From Flavobacteriales bacterium (GTDB taxonomy: Bacteria; Bacteroidota; Bacteroidia; Flavobacteriales_D; Sanyastnellaceae), in assembly GCA_002862785.1 (NCBI GenBank), contig PKDZ01000004.1:32803-96802 (forward strand): a stretch of 64,000 nt of DNA, given 5' to 3'. The notes below the pieces were generated by a model that did no database searches, was not told the origin of the DNA, and saw only the letters and a list, made by a program, of their open reading frames with translations. The position numbers and the translations under genes are program-made. Of the stretch, positions 40,338 to 49,570 are shown in pieces. Within the stretch, counting starts at the first letter, position 1; each line of letters begins with the position of its first letter.

Positions 40338-40559
40338 TCAAATGACGTAGGTATAGATCATGCCGATCACGCCTTGCCAGATGCTCTCAGCGCTGTTCAC
40401 GCCGAACACCCAGTCCATGACGAAGACAATTCCCGCAATGAGCAGGGAAGCAATGAACACCAGAATCGAGGCCTCCTGCAGTTGCTTGGGGCCAGGCCAG
40501 GTGACGCGCTCCACCAATTCGGTGTAGCTGTCCTTCACGTATTCGATGACGTTTGCCAT
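40338..40559 (-). CDS. secE: Preprotein translocase subunit SecE
   Basis: This 73-residue SecE has one transmembrane helix ([20 protein letters not shown]) preceded by the conserved amphipathic segment [18 protein letters not shown]. It is part of SecYEG in the inner membrane. The ATG at 40559 ([12 protein letters not shown]) is preferred to the extended frame from 40604, which would run into the tRNA-Trp gene. Confidence 0.97.
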   Translation of the reverse strand: MANVIEYVKDSYTELVERVTWPGPKQLQEASILVFIASLLIAGIVFVMDWVFGVNSAESIWQGVIGMIYTYVI

Positions 40560-40577
40560 GTCGGTTTCTCTGTTTTG

Positions 40578-40650
40578 CACGGGCAGCAGGACTCGAACCT
40601 GCAACCAACGGTTTTGGAGACCGCTACTCTACCAATTGAGCTATGCCCGT
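40578..40650 (-). tRNA. tRNA-Trp (anticodon CCA)
   Basis: This 73-nt cloverleaf has acceptor ACGGGCA/TGCCCGT, anticodon loop TCTCCAAAA with CCA, T-arm GGTTCGAGTCC and discriminator G. The 3' CCA is not encoded (CAA follows). It lies between tuf and secE and is co-transcribed. Confidence 0.95.
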
Positions 40651-40658
40651 AGACGGCG

Positions 40659-40689
40659 AAAGAAGATGCCCCTTTTGGGCACCTTCTTT
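40659..40689 (-). terminator. Hairpin between tuf and tRNA-Trp
   Basis: Read on the minus strand, AAAGAAGGTGCCC and GGGGCATCTTCTTT pair around AAAA, giving a stem of about 13 bp with one wobble. It sits 32 nt after the tuf stop and 9 nt before tRNA-Trp. It could be a partial terminator that reduces read-through from tuf, or a processing site for the tRNA 5' end. No T-run follows. Confidence 0.6.
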
Positions 40690-40720
40690 CCCCTGTTGTT
40701 TGCGGTTCAGATCCAAGTGA

Positions 40721-41908
40721 TCAGCCGACCACCTCGGTCACCTGGCCGGCGCCCACGGTACGACCACCCTCACGGATGGCGAAACGCAGACCCGGAGACA
40801 TGGCCACACCGTAGATCAGCTCCACGGAAATGGTCACGTTGTCACCAGGCATCACCATCTCGCGGCCTGCATCCAGCTGAATCTCACCGGTCACGTCGGT
40901 GGTGCGGAAGTAGAACTGCGGACGGTACTTGTTGTGGAACGGCGTGTGGCGGCCACCCTCTTCCTTCTTGAGGATGTAGACCTCAGCCTTGAACTTGCTG
41001 TGCGGGGTCACCGTGCCGGGGGCAGCAATCACCATGCCACGCTTGATGTCCTTCTTTTCGACACCACGGAGGAGCAAACCGACGTTGTCGCCAGCCTCGC
41101 CGCGGTCAAGAATCTTGCGGAACATCTCTACACCCGTGATGGTGGACTTCATGCCGTCGGCGTTGAGGCCGAGGATGTCGACCTCGTCACCGGTGTTGAT
41201 GATGCCGGTCTCGATTCGACCCGTGGCCACCGTACCACGACCCGTGATCGTGAACACGTCCTCGACGGACATGAGGAACGGCTTTTCGTTGTCGCGAACG
41301 GGCAGCTCGATGTACTCGTCCACGGCGTTCATGAGCTCGAGGACCGTGTCGACCCACTTCTGCTCACCGTTGAGGGCGCCGAGGGCAGATCCCTGGATGC
41401 AGGGAACGTTGTCTCCGTCGTACTCGTAGAAGCTGAGGAGCTCACGCACCTCCATTTCAACGAGCTCGAGCAGCTCCTCGTCATCGACCATGTCGACTTT
41501 GTTGAGGAAAGGAACGATGCGCGGAACACCCACCTGACGGCCGAGCAGAATGTGCTCACGGGTCTGGGGCATCGGGCCGTCTGTGGCGGCCACAACGAGG
41601 ATGGCACCGTCCATCTGGGCGGCACCTGTCACCATGTTCTTCACGTAGTCGGCGTGGCCCGGGCAGTCAACGTGGGCGTAGTGCCGGTTGGCCGTCGCGT
41701 ACTCGACGTGCGAGGAGTTGATGGTGATACCACGCTCCTTTTCCTCGGGAGCGTTGTCAATCTGGTCAAAGGAGGAAGCCTCGCTGAAACCAGCGTCGGC
41801 CAGCACTTTCGTGATGGCGGCGGTGAGGGTCGTCTTGCCGTGGTCAACGTGACCGAGGGTCCCGATGTTCACGTGCGGCTTGGAACGATCAAACGTTTCT
41901 TTAGCCAT
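40721..41908 (-). CDS. tuf: Elongation factor Tu
   Basis: This 395-residue EF-Tu delivers aminoacyl-tRNA to the ribosome with GTP. The G-domain motifs are GHVDHGKTT (residues 19-27), [20 protein letters not shown] and NKVDMVDD. Domains 2 and 3 are intact, ending [14 protein letters not shown]. It is preceded by four tRNA genes and followed by tRNA-Trp, secE and nusG, the classical tufB arrangement. It is the only tuf copy in the window. Confidence 0.99.
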   Translation of the reverse strand: MAKETFDRSKPHVNIGTLGHVDHGKTTLTAAITKVLADAGFSEASSFDQIDNAPEEKERGITINSSHVEYATANRHYAHVDCPGHADYVKNMVTGAAQMDGAILVVAATDGPMPQTREHILLGRQVGVPRIVPFLNKVDMVDDEELLELVEMEVRELLSFYEYDGDNVPCIQGSALGALNGEQKWVDTVLELMNAVDEYIELPVRDNEKPFLMSVEDVFTITGRGTVATGRIETGIINTGDEVDILGLNADGMKSTITGVEMFRKILDRGEAGDNVGLLLRGVEKKDIKRGMVIAAPGTVTPHSKFKAEVYILKKEEGGRHTPFHNKYRPQFYFRTTDVTGEIQLDAGREMVMPGDNVTISVELIYGVAMSPGLRFAIREGGRTVGAGQVTEVVG

Positions 41909-41956
41909 GGTTTGGGTTGTTTGGGTTTACGTAATTAAGAGATGTACTTCTGAGTG

Positions 41957-42028
41957 AGCCAATGACGGGAATTGAACCCGTGACCTCTTCCTTACCAAGG
42001 AAGCGCTCTACCCCTGAGCTACATCGGC
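41957..42028 (-). tRNA. tRNA-Thr (anticodon GGT)
   Basis: This 72-nt cloverleaf has acceptor GCCGATG/CATTGGC (one G-T pair), anticodon stem CTTCC/GGAAG with loop TTGGTAA, T-arm GGGTTCAATTCCC and discriminator T. CCA is not encoded. It lies 48 nt upstream of the tuf ATG. Confidence 0.95.
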
Positions 42029-42057
42029 TTGTCTGGACCGTCCCGTTGGACGGACCC

Positions 42058-42133
42058 TGGAGCGGAAGACGAGATTCGAACTCGCGACATTCAGCTTGGA
42101 AGGCTGACGCTCTACCAACTGAGCTACTTCCGC
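42058..42133 (-). tRNA. tRNA-Gly (anticodon TCC)
   Basis: This 76-nt cloverleaf has acceptor GCGGAAG/CTTCCGC, anticodon stem TCAGC/GCTGA with loop CTTCCAA, T-arm AGTTCGAATCT and discriminator T. CCA is encoded. It is the third tRNA of the tuf cluster. Confidence 0.95.
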
Positions 42134-42140
42134 TTGCGTG

Positions 42141-42223
42141 TGGGGGTAATAGGATTCGAACCTATTCAGTCAAAGACAACAGATTTACAGTCTGCCCCGG
42201 CTCTCCAACTCCGGCGTACCCCC
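42141..42223 (-). tRNA. tRNA-Tyr (anticodon GTA)
   Basis: This 83-nt class II tRNA has acceptor GGGGGTA/TACCCCC, anticodon loop CTGTAAA, a long variable arm (TTGTCTTTGACTGAA), T-arm GGTTCGAATCC and discriminator A. CCA is not encoded. Confidence 0.95.
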
Positions 42224-42250
42224 ATCTTTGGGTCATGTGGTCGGTGTGTG

Positions 42251-42324
42251 AGCCGGTGGAGGGATTCGAACCCCCGACCCGCTGATTACAAATCAGCTGC
42301 TCTGGCCAACTGAGCTACACCGGC
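42251..42324 (-). tRNA. tRNA-Thr (anticodon TGT)
   Basis: This 74-nt cloverleaf has acceptor GCCGGTG/CACCGGC, anticodon stem CTGAT/ATCAG with loop TTGTAA, T-arm GGTTCGAATCC and discriminator T. CCA is not encoded. It is the first gene after the cluster promoter. Confidence 0.95.
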
Positions 42325-42372
42325 CTGTGTCAAAGAACAGGGCCAAAGAAGCCCTCCCCGATTTAGGGACGG

Positions 42373-42403
42373 CAAATGTAGTGTAGAATACCTTGGGTAC
42401 AAG
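42373..42403 (-). promoter_or_regulatory. Promoter of the tRNA-tuf-secE superoperon
   Basis: Read on the minus strand, CTTG (42403-42400), a 19-nt spacer and TACATTTG (42380-42373) fit the Bacteroidota consensus TTG-N19-TAnnTTTG. Transcription should start about 40 nt before tRNA-Thr(TGT). The leader contains CCGTCC directly after the box, as at rpsU and the aminotransferase gene. Confidence 0.75.
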
Positions 42404-42442
42404 GGGGAGAAACAAACTGTTATCCCGCGTTTCGCAAACGCT

Positions 42443-42736
42443 TCAGGCCGCCTTGTTTTGGGCCTTCTCAAGCTGCCTTCTCAGCGCCTCCACAACCTCG
42501 GCTGTGGCCTCCTCGAAACTTCTCGCCCGACGACCACTGTGAAGGTCTGGACCAGGAAGGCTCAACTTGACCTCCACCCGCTTGTTCTCCCGTTCATCAT
42601 CGCGGTCCACCCGGAGATAGACATCGGCCGTCTGGATGCCGGGGTGAAAGAGGGTCAGCTTTCTCAGCTTCTCCTCGATGAAGCGGATGAGGGCCTGATC
42701 GGCCTTGAAGTGGATGGATTGGACTTGGATTTGCAT
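42443..42736 (-). CDS. hpf: Ribosome hibernation promoting factor (short HPF/RaiA family)
   Basis: This 97-residue protein of the HPF/YfiA family inactivates ribosomes in slow growth. It has MQIQVQSIHFKADQALIRFI, EKLRKLTLFHPGIQTADVYL and SFEEATAEVVEALRRQLEK, and lacks the long C-terminal domain, so it is a short form. It follows xerC by 26 nt and precedes the tRNA cluster. A small hairpin (GCGTTT/AAACGC) lies just after the stop and may end the rpsU-xerC-hpf unit. Confidence 0.93.
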   Translation of the reverse strand: MQIQVQSIHFKADQALIRFIEEKLRKLTLFHPGIQTADVYLRVDRDDERENKRVEVKLSLPGPDLHSGRRARSFEEATAEVVEALRRQLEKAQNKAA

Positions 42737-42762
42737 GAAGGGAAACCCTTGAAAAGTGAGAC

Positions 42763-43668
42763 TTAGAGAATGCCTCGCGAATCAAGTGGTGACCCTTTGT
42801 GCGCGTCCTTCAGGCGCCCCGTGGATACGTGGGTGTAGTGTTGGGTCGCATTCAGGCTGCTGTGCCCGAGCAATTCCTTCACTGCGTTGATGTCCGCTCC
42901 ACGATTCAAAAGATGGGTAGCGAACGAATGCCGGATGACGTGCGGGCTGCACTTGCTAAGCGAGCTCGTCTCCGTAATATAATGGTTGACGCGGCGGTAT
43001 ACAAAGGCTGGATACAGTTCGCGGCCGCTGTCCGTGACAATCAGGAATTCACTGACACCGGGACGGTTCCGCATGTATTCCTCGGCGAGATCGAGCATGG
43101 CCTCTGAGACCGGAATCAGGCGCTCTTTGCCCCCCTTGCCAGACACCTTGATGGTCCTCCGGCTCACTTGGACATCGGCATGCTTCAGCTTGATGAGCTC
43201 ATCTTGACGCATGCCCGTCTCGTAAAGCAGGGTCATCATCAGGCGGTCCCTCAGGCCCGACCAGCTGTCGGGAAAAATGGAACTGTCGAGCAGAGCCTCC
43301 AAGTTGCGCTCGGGCACGACCTCACGGACACGCTTTTCGAGCTTGGGCAAGGAAACACCGTTGCTGGGGTCGCGGTCCGTGAAGGACATGCGACGAGCAT
43401 AACGATTGAACGTGCGGAACGCACTGACCTTGCGATGGATGGTTCTGGGACTGCGACCTTCCTGCATCATGTGGACCACCCAAGCCCGAACCCAATCCCC
43501 TTCGATGCCCACCAGTTCATGGTGTTCATACTTGTCGCTGAGGAAACGCTGGAACTGGTTGAGGTCTGAACGATAACACCGGAGGGTGTGCACACTCCCT
43601 CTCTTCTCCTTTTCAAGGAAGTGGAGAAAAGCCTCCAGAGGCTTCTGAGGTGAGACTGAAACGGACAT
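42763..43668 (-). CDS. xerC: Tyrosine recombinase XerC
   Basis: This 301-residue site-specific recombinase has an N-terminal SAM-like DNA-binding domain and the C-terminal catalytic domain. All catalytic residues are visible: Arg in ETGMRQDELIKLK, Lys in GKGGKERLIPVS, HxxR in SPHVIRHSFATHLL, His in LLGHSSLN and the nucleophile Tyr in ATQHYTHVST. It acts with a partner in chromosome dimer resolution at dif. It is flanked by rpsU and hpf, as in many Bacteroidota, which argues for the housekeeping Xer rather than a mobile integrase. Confidence 0.93.
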   Translation of the reverse strand: MSVSVSPQKPLEAFLHFLEKEKRGSVHTLRCYRSDLNQFQRFLSDKYEHHELVGIEGDWVRAWVVHMMQEGRSPRTIHRKVSAFRTFNRYARRMSFTDRDPSNGVSLPKLEKRVREVVPERNLEALLDSSIFPDSWSGLRDRLMMTLLYETGMRQDELIKLKHADVQVSRRTIKVSGKGGKERLIPVSEAMLDLAEEYMRNRPGVSEFLIVTDSGRELYPAFVYRRVNHYITETSSLSKCSPHVIRHSFATHLLNRGADINAVKELLGHSSLNATQHYTHVSTGRLKDAHKGSPLDSRGIL

Positions 43669-43682
43669 TTGGTTTGGTTACA

Positions 43683-43694
43683 GGTAATATTACC
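43683..43694. promoter_or_regulatory. 12-bp palindrome upstream of xerC
   Basis: GGTAATATTACC is a perfect palindrome located 14 nt before the xerC ATG, in the short gap after rpsU. It could be an operator or part of a minus-strand promoter. No regulator is indicated, so this is only noted as a possible site. Confidence 0.35.
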
Positions 43695-43719
43695 CGACCA
43701 AACCCGGCGGACCAAATTA

Positions 43720-43908
43720 TCAGCCCATCAATGCCTTCTTGTTTTTGTAGACGGCCTTCTTCATCGCCTCGCGACGAACCGTCTTCGGCTTCACGTACTC
43801 CTTCCGGGCACGCAGCATGCGACCTGTTTTGGTGCGATCGAACTTCTTTTTGAAGCGCTTGAGCGCCCGTTCGATGTTTTCTCCCTCCTTGACCGGAATG
43901 ATGAGCAT
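43720..43908 (-). CDS. rpsU: 30S ribosomal protein S21
   Basis: This 62-residue basic protein starts MLIIPVKEGENIERALKRFK and continues KKFDRTKTGRMLRARKEYVK, matching S21. It binds the 3' end region of 16S rRNA. TATCTTCG lies 18 nt upstream of the ATG. It heads the rpsU-xerC-hpf unit. The C-terminus (AVYKNKKALMG) is short, as usual for this protein. Confidence 0.97.
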   Translation of the reverse strand: MLIIPVKEGENIERALKRFKKKFDRTKTGRMLRARKEYVKPKTVRREAMKKAVYKNKKALMG

Positions 43909-43926
43909 GATGGAAAATTGGGACGG

Positions 43927-43934
43927 CGAAGATA
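43927..43934 (-). promoter_or_regulatory. -7 promoter element of rpsU
   Basis: TATCTTCG on the minus strand, followed by GCCGTCC, lies 18 nt before the rpsU ATG. The same 15-base stretch CTATCTTCGCCGTCC occurs before the aminotransferase gene at 61 kb, which supports it as a real promoter type. Confidence 0.55.
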
Positions 43935-43961
43935 GTCGAAATCACGGACTTCCCCACCCCC

Positions 43962-45119
43962 TCACGAGGATTGGGCTCCATTCCGGATCAGTCCGCGCGA
44001 GATGACGAGTTTCTGGATTTCGCTCGTGCCCTCCCCAATCGTGCACAACTTGGCATCCCGGTAGTGCTTTTCCACCGGGAATTCCTTGGTGTACCCATAC
44101 CCGCCGAAGACCTGAATGGCGTCCGTCGCCACCTGCACGCACATCTCAGAGGCCTGGTACTTCGCCATGGCGCCGAGCCGGGTCACATCTCCTCCATTTT
44201 CCTTGGCCCAGCAGGCCTTCTGGATGAGATTCCGCGCCGCCTCGATGCCCACCGCCATGTCGGCCAACTTGAACCCGATGCCCTGAAAATGGGCGATGGG
44301 CTGACCGAACTGTTCGCGCTGTTTCGCATAGTTCCGGGCCGCGTCAAAGGCCCCCCGGGCAATCCCCAACGACAGCGCGGCGATGCTGATCCGTCCTCCG
44401 TCGAGAATTTTCATCGCCTGGATGAACCCCTCCCCGACCTCGCCGAGGACATTGGCTGCCGGAACCCGGCAATCCTCAAACACCAGCTCAGCCGTCTCGC
44501 TCGCGCGCATTCCCAGCTTGTTCTCCTTTTTTCCACCCCGAAAGCCGGGGGTTCCCCGCTCCACGACCATGGCCGTGATGCCGTGACTGTCCAGCAGTTC
44601 ACCCGTCCTGACCAGCACGACGGCCACCTCTGCCGTGATGCCATGGGTGATCCAGTTTTTCGTGCCGTTCAACACCCATTCGTCGCCCTCCAAAACGGCC
44701 GTGCAACGCATCCGCATGGCATCCGACCCGGTTCCCGCCTCGGTCAAACCCCAAGCGCCGATGTGTTCACCCGATGCGAGTCGGGGCAACCAGCGTTGCT
44801 TTTGCTCCTCCGTACCAAACGTGAGAATGTGATTGGTGCACAGGCTGTTGTGTGCCGCCATGCTGAGGCCCACCGCGCCACAGACAGCGGCCAATTCCTC
44901 GATGGCCGCAGCGTACTCGAAGTACCCCAAGCCGGCGCCACCGTATGCCTCGGGGACCAGCATGCCCAACAACCCGAGCTCGCCCATCCGGGAGAAGGTC
45001 TCTCGGGGAAAATGCTGGGCTTCATCCCATTCCATCACATGGGGCAGGATTTCCTGAGCGCTGAAGTCACGCACCATGTCCCGGATGGCGGGAATCGTCT
45101 CTTTCTCCTCGAAGTTCAT
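43962..45119 (-). CDS. Acyl-CoA dehydrogenase
   Basis: This 385-residue FAD enzyme carries out the first oxidation step of fatty acid or branched-chain acyl-CoA breakdown. It has WGLTEAGTGSDA, WVLNGTKNWITHG, the substrate/FAD region ILDGGRISIAALSLGIARGA, the FAD contact FGGYGYTKEFPVEKHYRDAK and the catalytic Glu in CTIGEGTSEIQ near residue 366. It best resembles short-chain or general acyl-CoA dehydrogenases. The ATG 45119 is followed by the typical EKETIPAIRDMVRDF. Confidence 0.95.
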   Translation of the reverse strand: MNFEEKETIPAIRDMVRDFSAQEILPHVMEWDEAQHFPRETFSRMGELGLLGMLVPEAYGGAGLGYFEYAAAIEELAAVCGAVGLSMAAHNSLCTNHILTFGTEEQKQRWLPRLASGEHIGAWGLTEAGTGSDAMRMRCTAVLEGDEWVLNGTKNWITHGITAEVAVVLVRTGELLDSHGITAMVVERGTPGFRGGKKENKLGMRASETAELVFEDCRVPAANVLGEVGEGFIQAMKILDGGRISIAALSLGIARGAFDAARNYAKQREQFGQPIAHFQGIGFKLADMAVGIEAARNLIQKACWAKENGGDVTRLGAMAKYQASEMCVQVATDAIQVFGGYGYTKEFPVEKHYRDAKLCTIGEGTSEIQKLVISRGLIRNGAQSS

Positions 45120-45146
45120 TGCGTCGGGATTGTCCTATAAATATCG

Positions 45147-46070
45147 TCAAGGATGTTCTTCCTCACCGCACCTGAGATAAGGGAATACCCGATTCCACTG
45201 GATTGAATCCAGAATCCGGCAGGATTTGAGCGTTTCCGGGCTTCCTCCATGGTGGCCCACGAACCGGGCGATGGTCGCTGCCTCACGCCGGTTGATTCCC
45301 GGAAGGCCCTCCCACTCCTCCATGGACAGAGTGTCCGGACATCGCCGACGCACGGCTTCGGGACCGCACGTGAACCTCGGCATGATGGCCCTGGCCAGAC
45401 TGTCCCAACCCAATGCCTCGACCAGCAGGGATGTGTCCGCGAATCCACCCCAGCGGCGCCGGGCGTCCAGGATCCTCCCGCTGACCCAAGGCCCGACACC
45501 GGGAATGCCTATGAGTGCCAGGCTGTCCGCCACATTGAGGTCGACCGGCCTGACCCGCTCCTCTGTGCTCGCCCTGCGGGTCGGGACCTCCACTCTGGAC
45601 CGTTCAGCTTCCTTCCAACCCAAGTTCTCCTCCAGGGTGGAATGATCCACCGGAAACACCAGCCGATCTCCATGGCGTTCCAACCAACCCTTGGGCAGAA
45701 CCCGCATCCGGCCCAATGCCTGAGCATTCCGAAATCCGCCGACTGCTTTGCGATAGCGCATGGCCGAGGCCGCCTGACGGGGGCTCAGGCCGAGTCCAAC
45801 CCATCCGGCCGAGTCCAGTCCCTCCACGTCGATTGGGCCCCAGGAAGCCGCTTTGACCAACCCTTCCTCGGCAGCCTCTTCGGGACCTGGCAGCCACCAG
45901 AGCGCCTCCAACAACTCGGTCACGCCAATGGGCTCCACCGGCTCTCGCACCGCCGCCCACCACGCCTCCATCCCACCCCAAAGGAGCAGGATGACCCCGA
46001 TGAGCCAGACGCCCAGCCGCTCCTCCCTCAGAAGCGGGGCACGGCGGAATTGGAAAGGGGAGCGCCTCAG
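45147..46070 (-). CDS. Membrane-anchored helix-hairpin-helix (ComEA-like) protein
   Basis: This protein of about 307 residues has one N-terminal transmembrane helix ([20 protein letters not shown]) and at least three helix-hairpin-helix segments: [40 protein letters not shown] with [11 protein letters not shown], and [20 protein letters not shown]. HhH repeats bind DNA non-specifically, as in the DNA-uptake protein ComEA. The start is unclear. There is no ATG, GTG or TTG between GTG 46175, deep in the symporter gene, and ATG 45974, which would lose most of the helix. I placed it at CTG 46070, which overlaps the symporter stop (CTGA). Start confidence is low. Confidence 0.65.
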   Translation of the reverse strand: MRRSPFQFRRAPLLREERLGVWLIGVILLLWGGMEAWWAAVREPVEPIGVTELLEALWWLPGPEEAAEEGLVKAASWGPIDVEGLDSAGWVGLGLSPRQAASAMRYRKAVGGFRNAQALGRMRVLPKGWLERHGDRLVFPVDHSTLEENLGWKEAERSRVEVPTRRASTEERVRPVDLNVADSLALIGIPGVGPWVSGRILDARRRWGGFADTSLLVEALGWDSLARAIMPRFTCGPEAVRRRCPDTLSMEEWEGLPGINRREAATIARFVGHHGGSPETLKSCRILDSIQWNRVFPYLRCGEEEHP

Positions 46071-47611
46071 TCGTAGCGCTTGATCTCGCCCGACTTCACA
46101 CGACCGAGATAGTCGGCCAGATCCTCCTTGACCTCTCCTGCGAGGAAGTACAGGCCCAGGACATTGGGGAAGCACATGGCGAAAATCATGGCGTCCCCGA
46201 AGTCAAATACGCTGCTGGCACTGATCGCGCTGCCCACGATGACGAAGAGGCAGAACACCGCCTTGTAGCTCAGGTCGGCCGCCTTGGTCTCACCAAAGAG
46301 GTAGGTCCAGGCCTTCAGCCCGTAGTAGCTCCAGGAAATCATCGTGGAGAGGGCGAAGAGAATGACGGCCAGCGACAAGACGCTGGGAAACCAGCTGATG
46401 CTCTGCTCGAAGCTGCTTGAGGTCAAACCGATGGCGTCCAAGGAGCCTGATTGGGCATTGCCGAGGACGGTGACGGAGTCGAACTGGCCATAGTCCGTGA
46501 TGACAATGACGAGGGCCGTCATCGTGCAGATGACCACGGTGTCGATGAAGGGCTCGAGAAGGGCAACGATGCCCTCGCTGACGGGCTCATCGGTCTTGGC
46601 CGCACTGTGCGCAATGGAGGCGGAACCAATGCCCGCCTCGTTGGAGAAAGCCGCCCGGCGGATGCCTTGGATGAGCACACCGACCAGGCCGCCGTACATG
46701 GCCTCCGTGTCAAAGGCACCGCTTAAGATGCGGCCGAAAGCAGAAGGAACGGCGCCGAGGTTGGTGAGGATGACCCACAGGGCACCGAGGATGTAGATGC
46801 CCACCATGAAGGGGACAATCTTGTCGGTCACCTTGGCGATGGACTTGATGCCGCCGAGGATCACCACTCCCACGATGACCGCCATGACGGTGCCGAAGAT
46901 CCATCCCTGCCCGTAAAGGAAGCTGGATTCGCCTCCGGTCACCGCAATGAGCTGCTGGGTGGCTTGATTGATCTGCACCATGTTGCCGCCTCCGAAGGAG
47001 CCGCCGATGCACGCGATGGCGAACAGGGCGGCGAGAACCTTGCCGAGGCCGGCGTTGCCCTTCTTCGCGAGTCCGTCACGCAGGTAGTACATCGGGCCGC
47101 CGGAAACCGACCCGTCGGGATTCTGGCGACGGTACTTCAGGCCGAGTGTGCACTCCACGAATTTGCTGCTCATGCCGAACAGGCCCGCGATGATCATCCA
47201 GAACGTCGCTCCTGGTCCACCGAGGGACACCGCCACGGCCACACCGGCAATGTTGCCGACACCCACCGTGCCACTCAGGGCGGCGGTCAGCGCCTGGAAA
47301 TGGGACACCTCCCCCTGGTGGTTGGGATCGTCGAATTTGCCGCGCACGACATCCAGCGCATGACGGAACGCCCGAATGTTGACGAAGCGATAGTAGACCG
47401 TAAAGAACAGGGCGCCGAAAAAGAGCCAGATGAGGACGAACGGAACCGAAAACTCCCCGATCTGGATGCTCCAGAAAATGACGGAGGTGATCACGTCGGT
47501 GATGGGTCCCATCACATTGTTGATGGCGTCGTCCACCGAGGCGGCAGAGGCGTGGAGGGGCAAAAAGAACAGGGCAGTCAGCGCAGTGCTGGCGGCAATC
47601 AGGCGTTTCAT
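46067..47611 (-). CDS. Alanine/glycine:sodium (or proton) symporter, AGCS family
   Basis: This 514-residue inner-membrane transporter has the AGCS hallmark [15 protein letters not shown] and [20 protein letters not shown]. It also has [10 protein letters not shown] and [20 protein letters not shown], with about eleven hydrophobic helices. It takes up alanine, glycine or a related amino acid with sodium. The frame extends to 47923, but the ATG at 47611 ([18 protein letters not shown]) leaves a signal-like N-terminus and follows TATATTGC by 23 nt. It is followed by the HhH gene with stop overlap. Confidence 0.9.
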   Translation of the reverse strand: MKRLIAASTALTALFFLPLHASAASVDDAINNVMGPITDVITSVIFWSIQIGEFSVPFVLIWLFFGALFFTVYYRFVNIRAFRHALDVVRGKFDDPNHQGEVSHFQALTAALSGTVGVGNIAGVAVAVSLGGPGATFWMIIAGLFGMSSKFVECTLGLKYRRQNPDGSVSGGPMYYLRDGLAKKGNAGLGKVLAALFAIACIGGSFGGGNMVQINQATQQLIAVTGGESSFLYGQGWIFGTVMAVIVGVVILGGIKSIAKVTDKIVPFMVGIYILGALWVILTNLGAVPSAFGRILSGAFDTEAMYGGLVGVLIQGIRRAAFSNEAGIGSASIAHSAAKTDEPVSEGIVALLEPFIDTVVICTMTALVIVITDYGQFDSVTVLGNAQSGSLDAIGLTSSSFEQSISWFPSVLSLAVILFALSTMISWSYYGLKAWTYLFGETKAADLSYKAVFCLFVIVGSAISASSVFDFGDAMIFAMCFPNVLGLYFLAGEVKEDLADYLGRVKSGEIKRYD

Positions 47612-47651
47612 GAATCGATTGGTTCGCGTTGGCCGCAATATAGGCCGCAGG

Positions 47652-48701
47652 TTACGCCTCCTGGGGAGGAGGGGCCTCTGGAGTTTGCAGACCGAACAAA
47701 CGGTTGAGCAAACGGAGCTGGTTCTCATTGCCGAGCACGAACAACTTGCACGCGCTGTCCAATGCCGTGTCCGGACCGGGGTTGATGATGAACTCCCCGG
47801 CAGAGGTCTTGACCCCGATGACATTGACCCCAAGTCGGTTCCGGGCATCGACCTCACCGAGGGTCGGGAGGCGGAAATCACTGGGCAAATCCTTGACGTC
47901 AATCTCCTCAAGATTGATGGCATCCTTTCCCTGGATCCGGATGTGATCGATGAAGTCCATCACGTCTGGATTCACCACAAGGGAGGCCATGTGGGCCCCT
48001 CCGACCGTGTCAGGCATGATCACGTTGTCGGCCCCGGCACGGCGGAGCTTGGCCACGGAACCCGCTTGGGAGGCCCGGCTGATGAGCATGGCCTTGGCGT
48101 TGTGCTCGCGCACGGAAAGGACGGTGTAGAGATTGTCGGCGTCGCTCGGCAGAGTGCAGATGACGGCCCGGGCGCGTTCCACGGCGGCCGCCATCAAGCG
48201 GTCATCCCGGGTGGCGTCACCTGAAATCACCAAGGGTGTCAAGCCCTCGCGCAACTGGGCCACGAGTTCCTCATCCTTCTCCACGATGACCACCTCGTAC
48301 CCCTTGCTTTTCAGGTCGGCATAGGCCTTTTCTCCCACACGGCCGTAGCCGCATACGATGATGTGGTTGCTGAGGGTGTCGATGCTGCGTTCCAATTTCC
48401 TGGCCTTGAACAAATCCCGGTATTCTCCCGTGACGAAATACGTGGTCACGGCCGAAATCGTATAGGCGAAGGTACCGATGGAGAAGATGATGAGCAGACT
48501 GGTGAAGACCATTCCACTCGGACTCAGCTCGTGCACCTCTCGAAACCCCACGGTGCTTACCGTGATCATCGTCATGTAGAAGGCCTCGATGAACGTGTAG
48601 TCCTCCAGAACCATGAAGCCCACACTGCCCACAACGATGACCAGCGCCACCACCGTCAGCGACAGGGCAATCCGTCCGAATGTCTTGAAGCGGTACAGCA
48701 C
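47652..48701 (-). CDS. Potassium channel with RCK (TrkA-N/TrkA-C) domains
   Basis: This 349-residue protein has an N-terminal two-helix pore domain. Its selectivity filter region reads [12 protein letters not shown] (near 44-55), with TVGF in place of TVGYG. A TrkA-N Rossmann domain follows ([18 protein letters not shown], near 113) and a C-terminal TrkA-C domain near 260-335 ([20 protein letters not shown]). It is a K+ channel gated by ligand binding to RCK domains. Start GTG 48701 is the only plausible start. pyrF ends 10 nt upstream. Confidence 0.88.
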   Translation of the reverse strand: MLYRFKTFGRIALSLTVVALVIVVGSVGFMVLEDYTFIEAFYMTMITVSTVGFREVHELSPSGMVFTSLLIIFSIGTFAYTISAVTTYFVTGEYRDLFKARKLERSIDTLSNHIIVCGYGRVGEKAYADLKSKGYEVVIVEKDEELVAQLREGLTPLVISGDATRDDRLMAAAVERARAVICTLPSDADNLYTVLSVREHNAKAMLISRASQAGSVAKLRRAGADNVIMPDTVGGAHMASLVVNPDVMDFIDHIRIQGKDAINLEEIDVKDLPSDFRLPTLGEVDARNRLGVNVIGVKTSAGEFIINPGPDTALDSACKLFVLGNENQLRLLNRLFGLQTPEAPPPQEA

Positions 48702-48710
48702 GATGGGAAG

Positions 48711-49532
48711 TTAACGGGACACGGCCAATTCCTCGGCCATGGCCTGCTGGAGCCGGAGGGCCTCTTCCCGGGCAGCCTCTGCGAAATCCTCACCGCCGGA
48801 AGCGTACATGAGGCTGCGGCCGACGTTGACAAGCAGTCCTCCGGCAAGCGACTCCGCCCAACCGGCCGCACACACGGCCTCGAGGGTGCCGCCTTGGGCG
48901 CCCACGCCCGGCACGAGCAGAAAGCGCTCGGGGACCACCGCCCGCACCTCAGCCAACCAATCCGGTCGGGTCGCCCCGACCACATACATCAAACGATCGG
49001 CACCGGCATAGGTGCTGCTGACCTCGAGGACCCGCCGCCACAGCGGCTGTCCTCCCTCCGCTCCATGAAACTCGAAGTCCTCTGCGCCCGGATTGGACGT
49101 GGCGGCCAGCAGGATGGTCCATTTGTCTTCGAAGGCGAGGAACGGCTCAACGCTGTCCCTGCCCATGTAGGGCGCCACGGTCACGGCATCGGCATTCCAC
49201 GCCTCAAATGCCGCTTGAGCATACCGGGTGGCTGTGTTGCCAATGTCGCCCCGCTTGGCGTCCGCAATGCGCAAACATCCCTCGGGAATCGCTTCCATGG
49301 TCTGTTGAAGAATGTCCCACCCCTCGGCGCCAAGCGTCTCGTAAAAGGCGACGTTGGGCTTGTAGGCCACCGCGAGGTCCGAGGTGGCCTCGATCAGGGC
49401 TCGGTTGAAGGCCAGGACGGCTTCCGGTCCAGTGCCCAAGTGGGCGGGCATCCGGGCTGGATCCGGGTCGAGCCCCACGCACAGGAAGGACTGCTTGCGG
49501 CGGATGGTGTCGATGAGAGTCTGGCGGTCCAT
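48711..49532 (-). CDS. pyrF: Orotidine 5'-phosphate decarboxylase
   Basis: This enzyme performs the last step of UMP synthesis. The 273-residue protein belongs to the longer PyrF family: FLCVGLDPDPARMPAHL, AVAYKPNVAFYE, the catalytic IADAKRGDIGNTATRYAQA and LLVPGVGAQGG. The open frame runs to 49574, but the ATG at 49532 (MDRQTLIDTIRRKQSF) is preferred, with TACCTTCG ending 6 nt upstream. It follows prfA by 38 nt; purM-prfA-pyrF is a single block. Confidence 0.94.
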   Translation of the reverse strand: MDRQTLIDTIRRKQSFLCVGLDPDPARMPAHLGTGPEAVLAFNRALIEATSDLAVAYKPNVAFYETLGAEGWDILQQTMEAIPEGCLRIADAKRGDIGNTATRYAQAAFEAWNADAVTVAPYMGRDSVEPFLAFEDKWTILLAATSNPGAEDFEFHGAEGGQPLWRRVLEVSSTYAGADRLMYVVGATRPDWLAEVRAVVPERFLLVPGVGAQGGTLEAVCAAGWAESLAGGLLVNVGRSLMYASGGEDFAEAAREEALRLQQAMAEELAVSR

Positions 49533-49570
49533 GGGGCGCGAAGGTATTGCCCGTCCCCTCCCTTTTTCCG

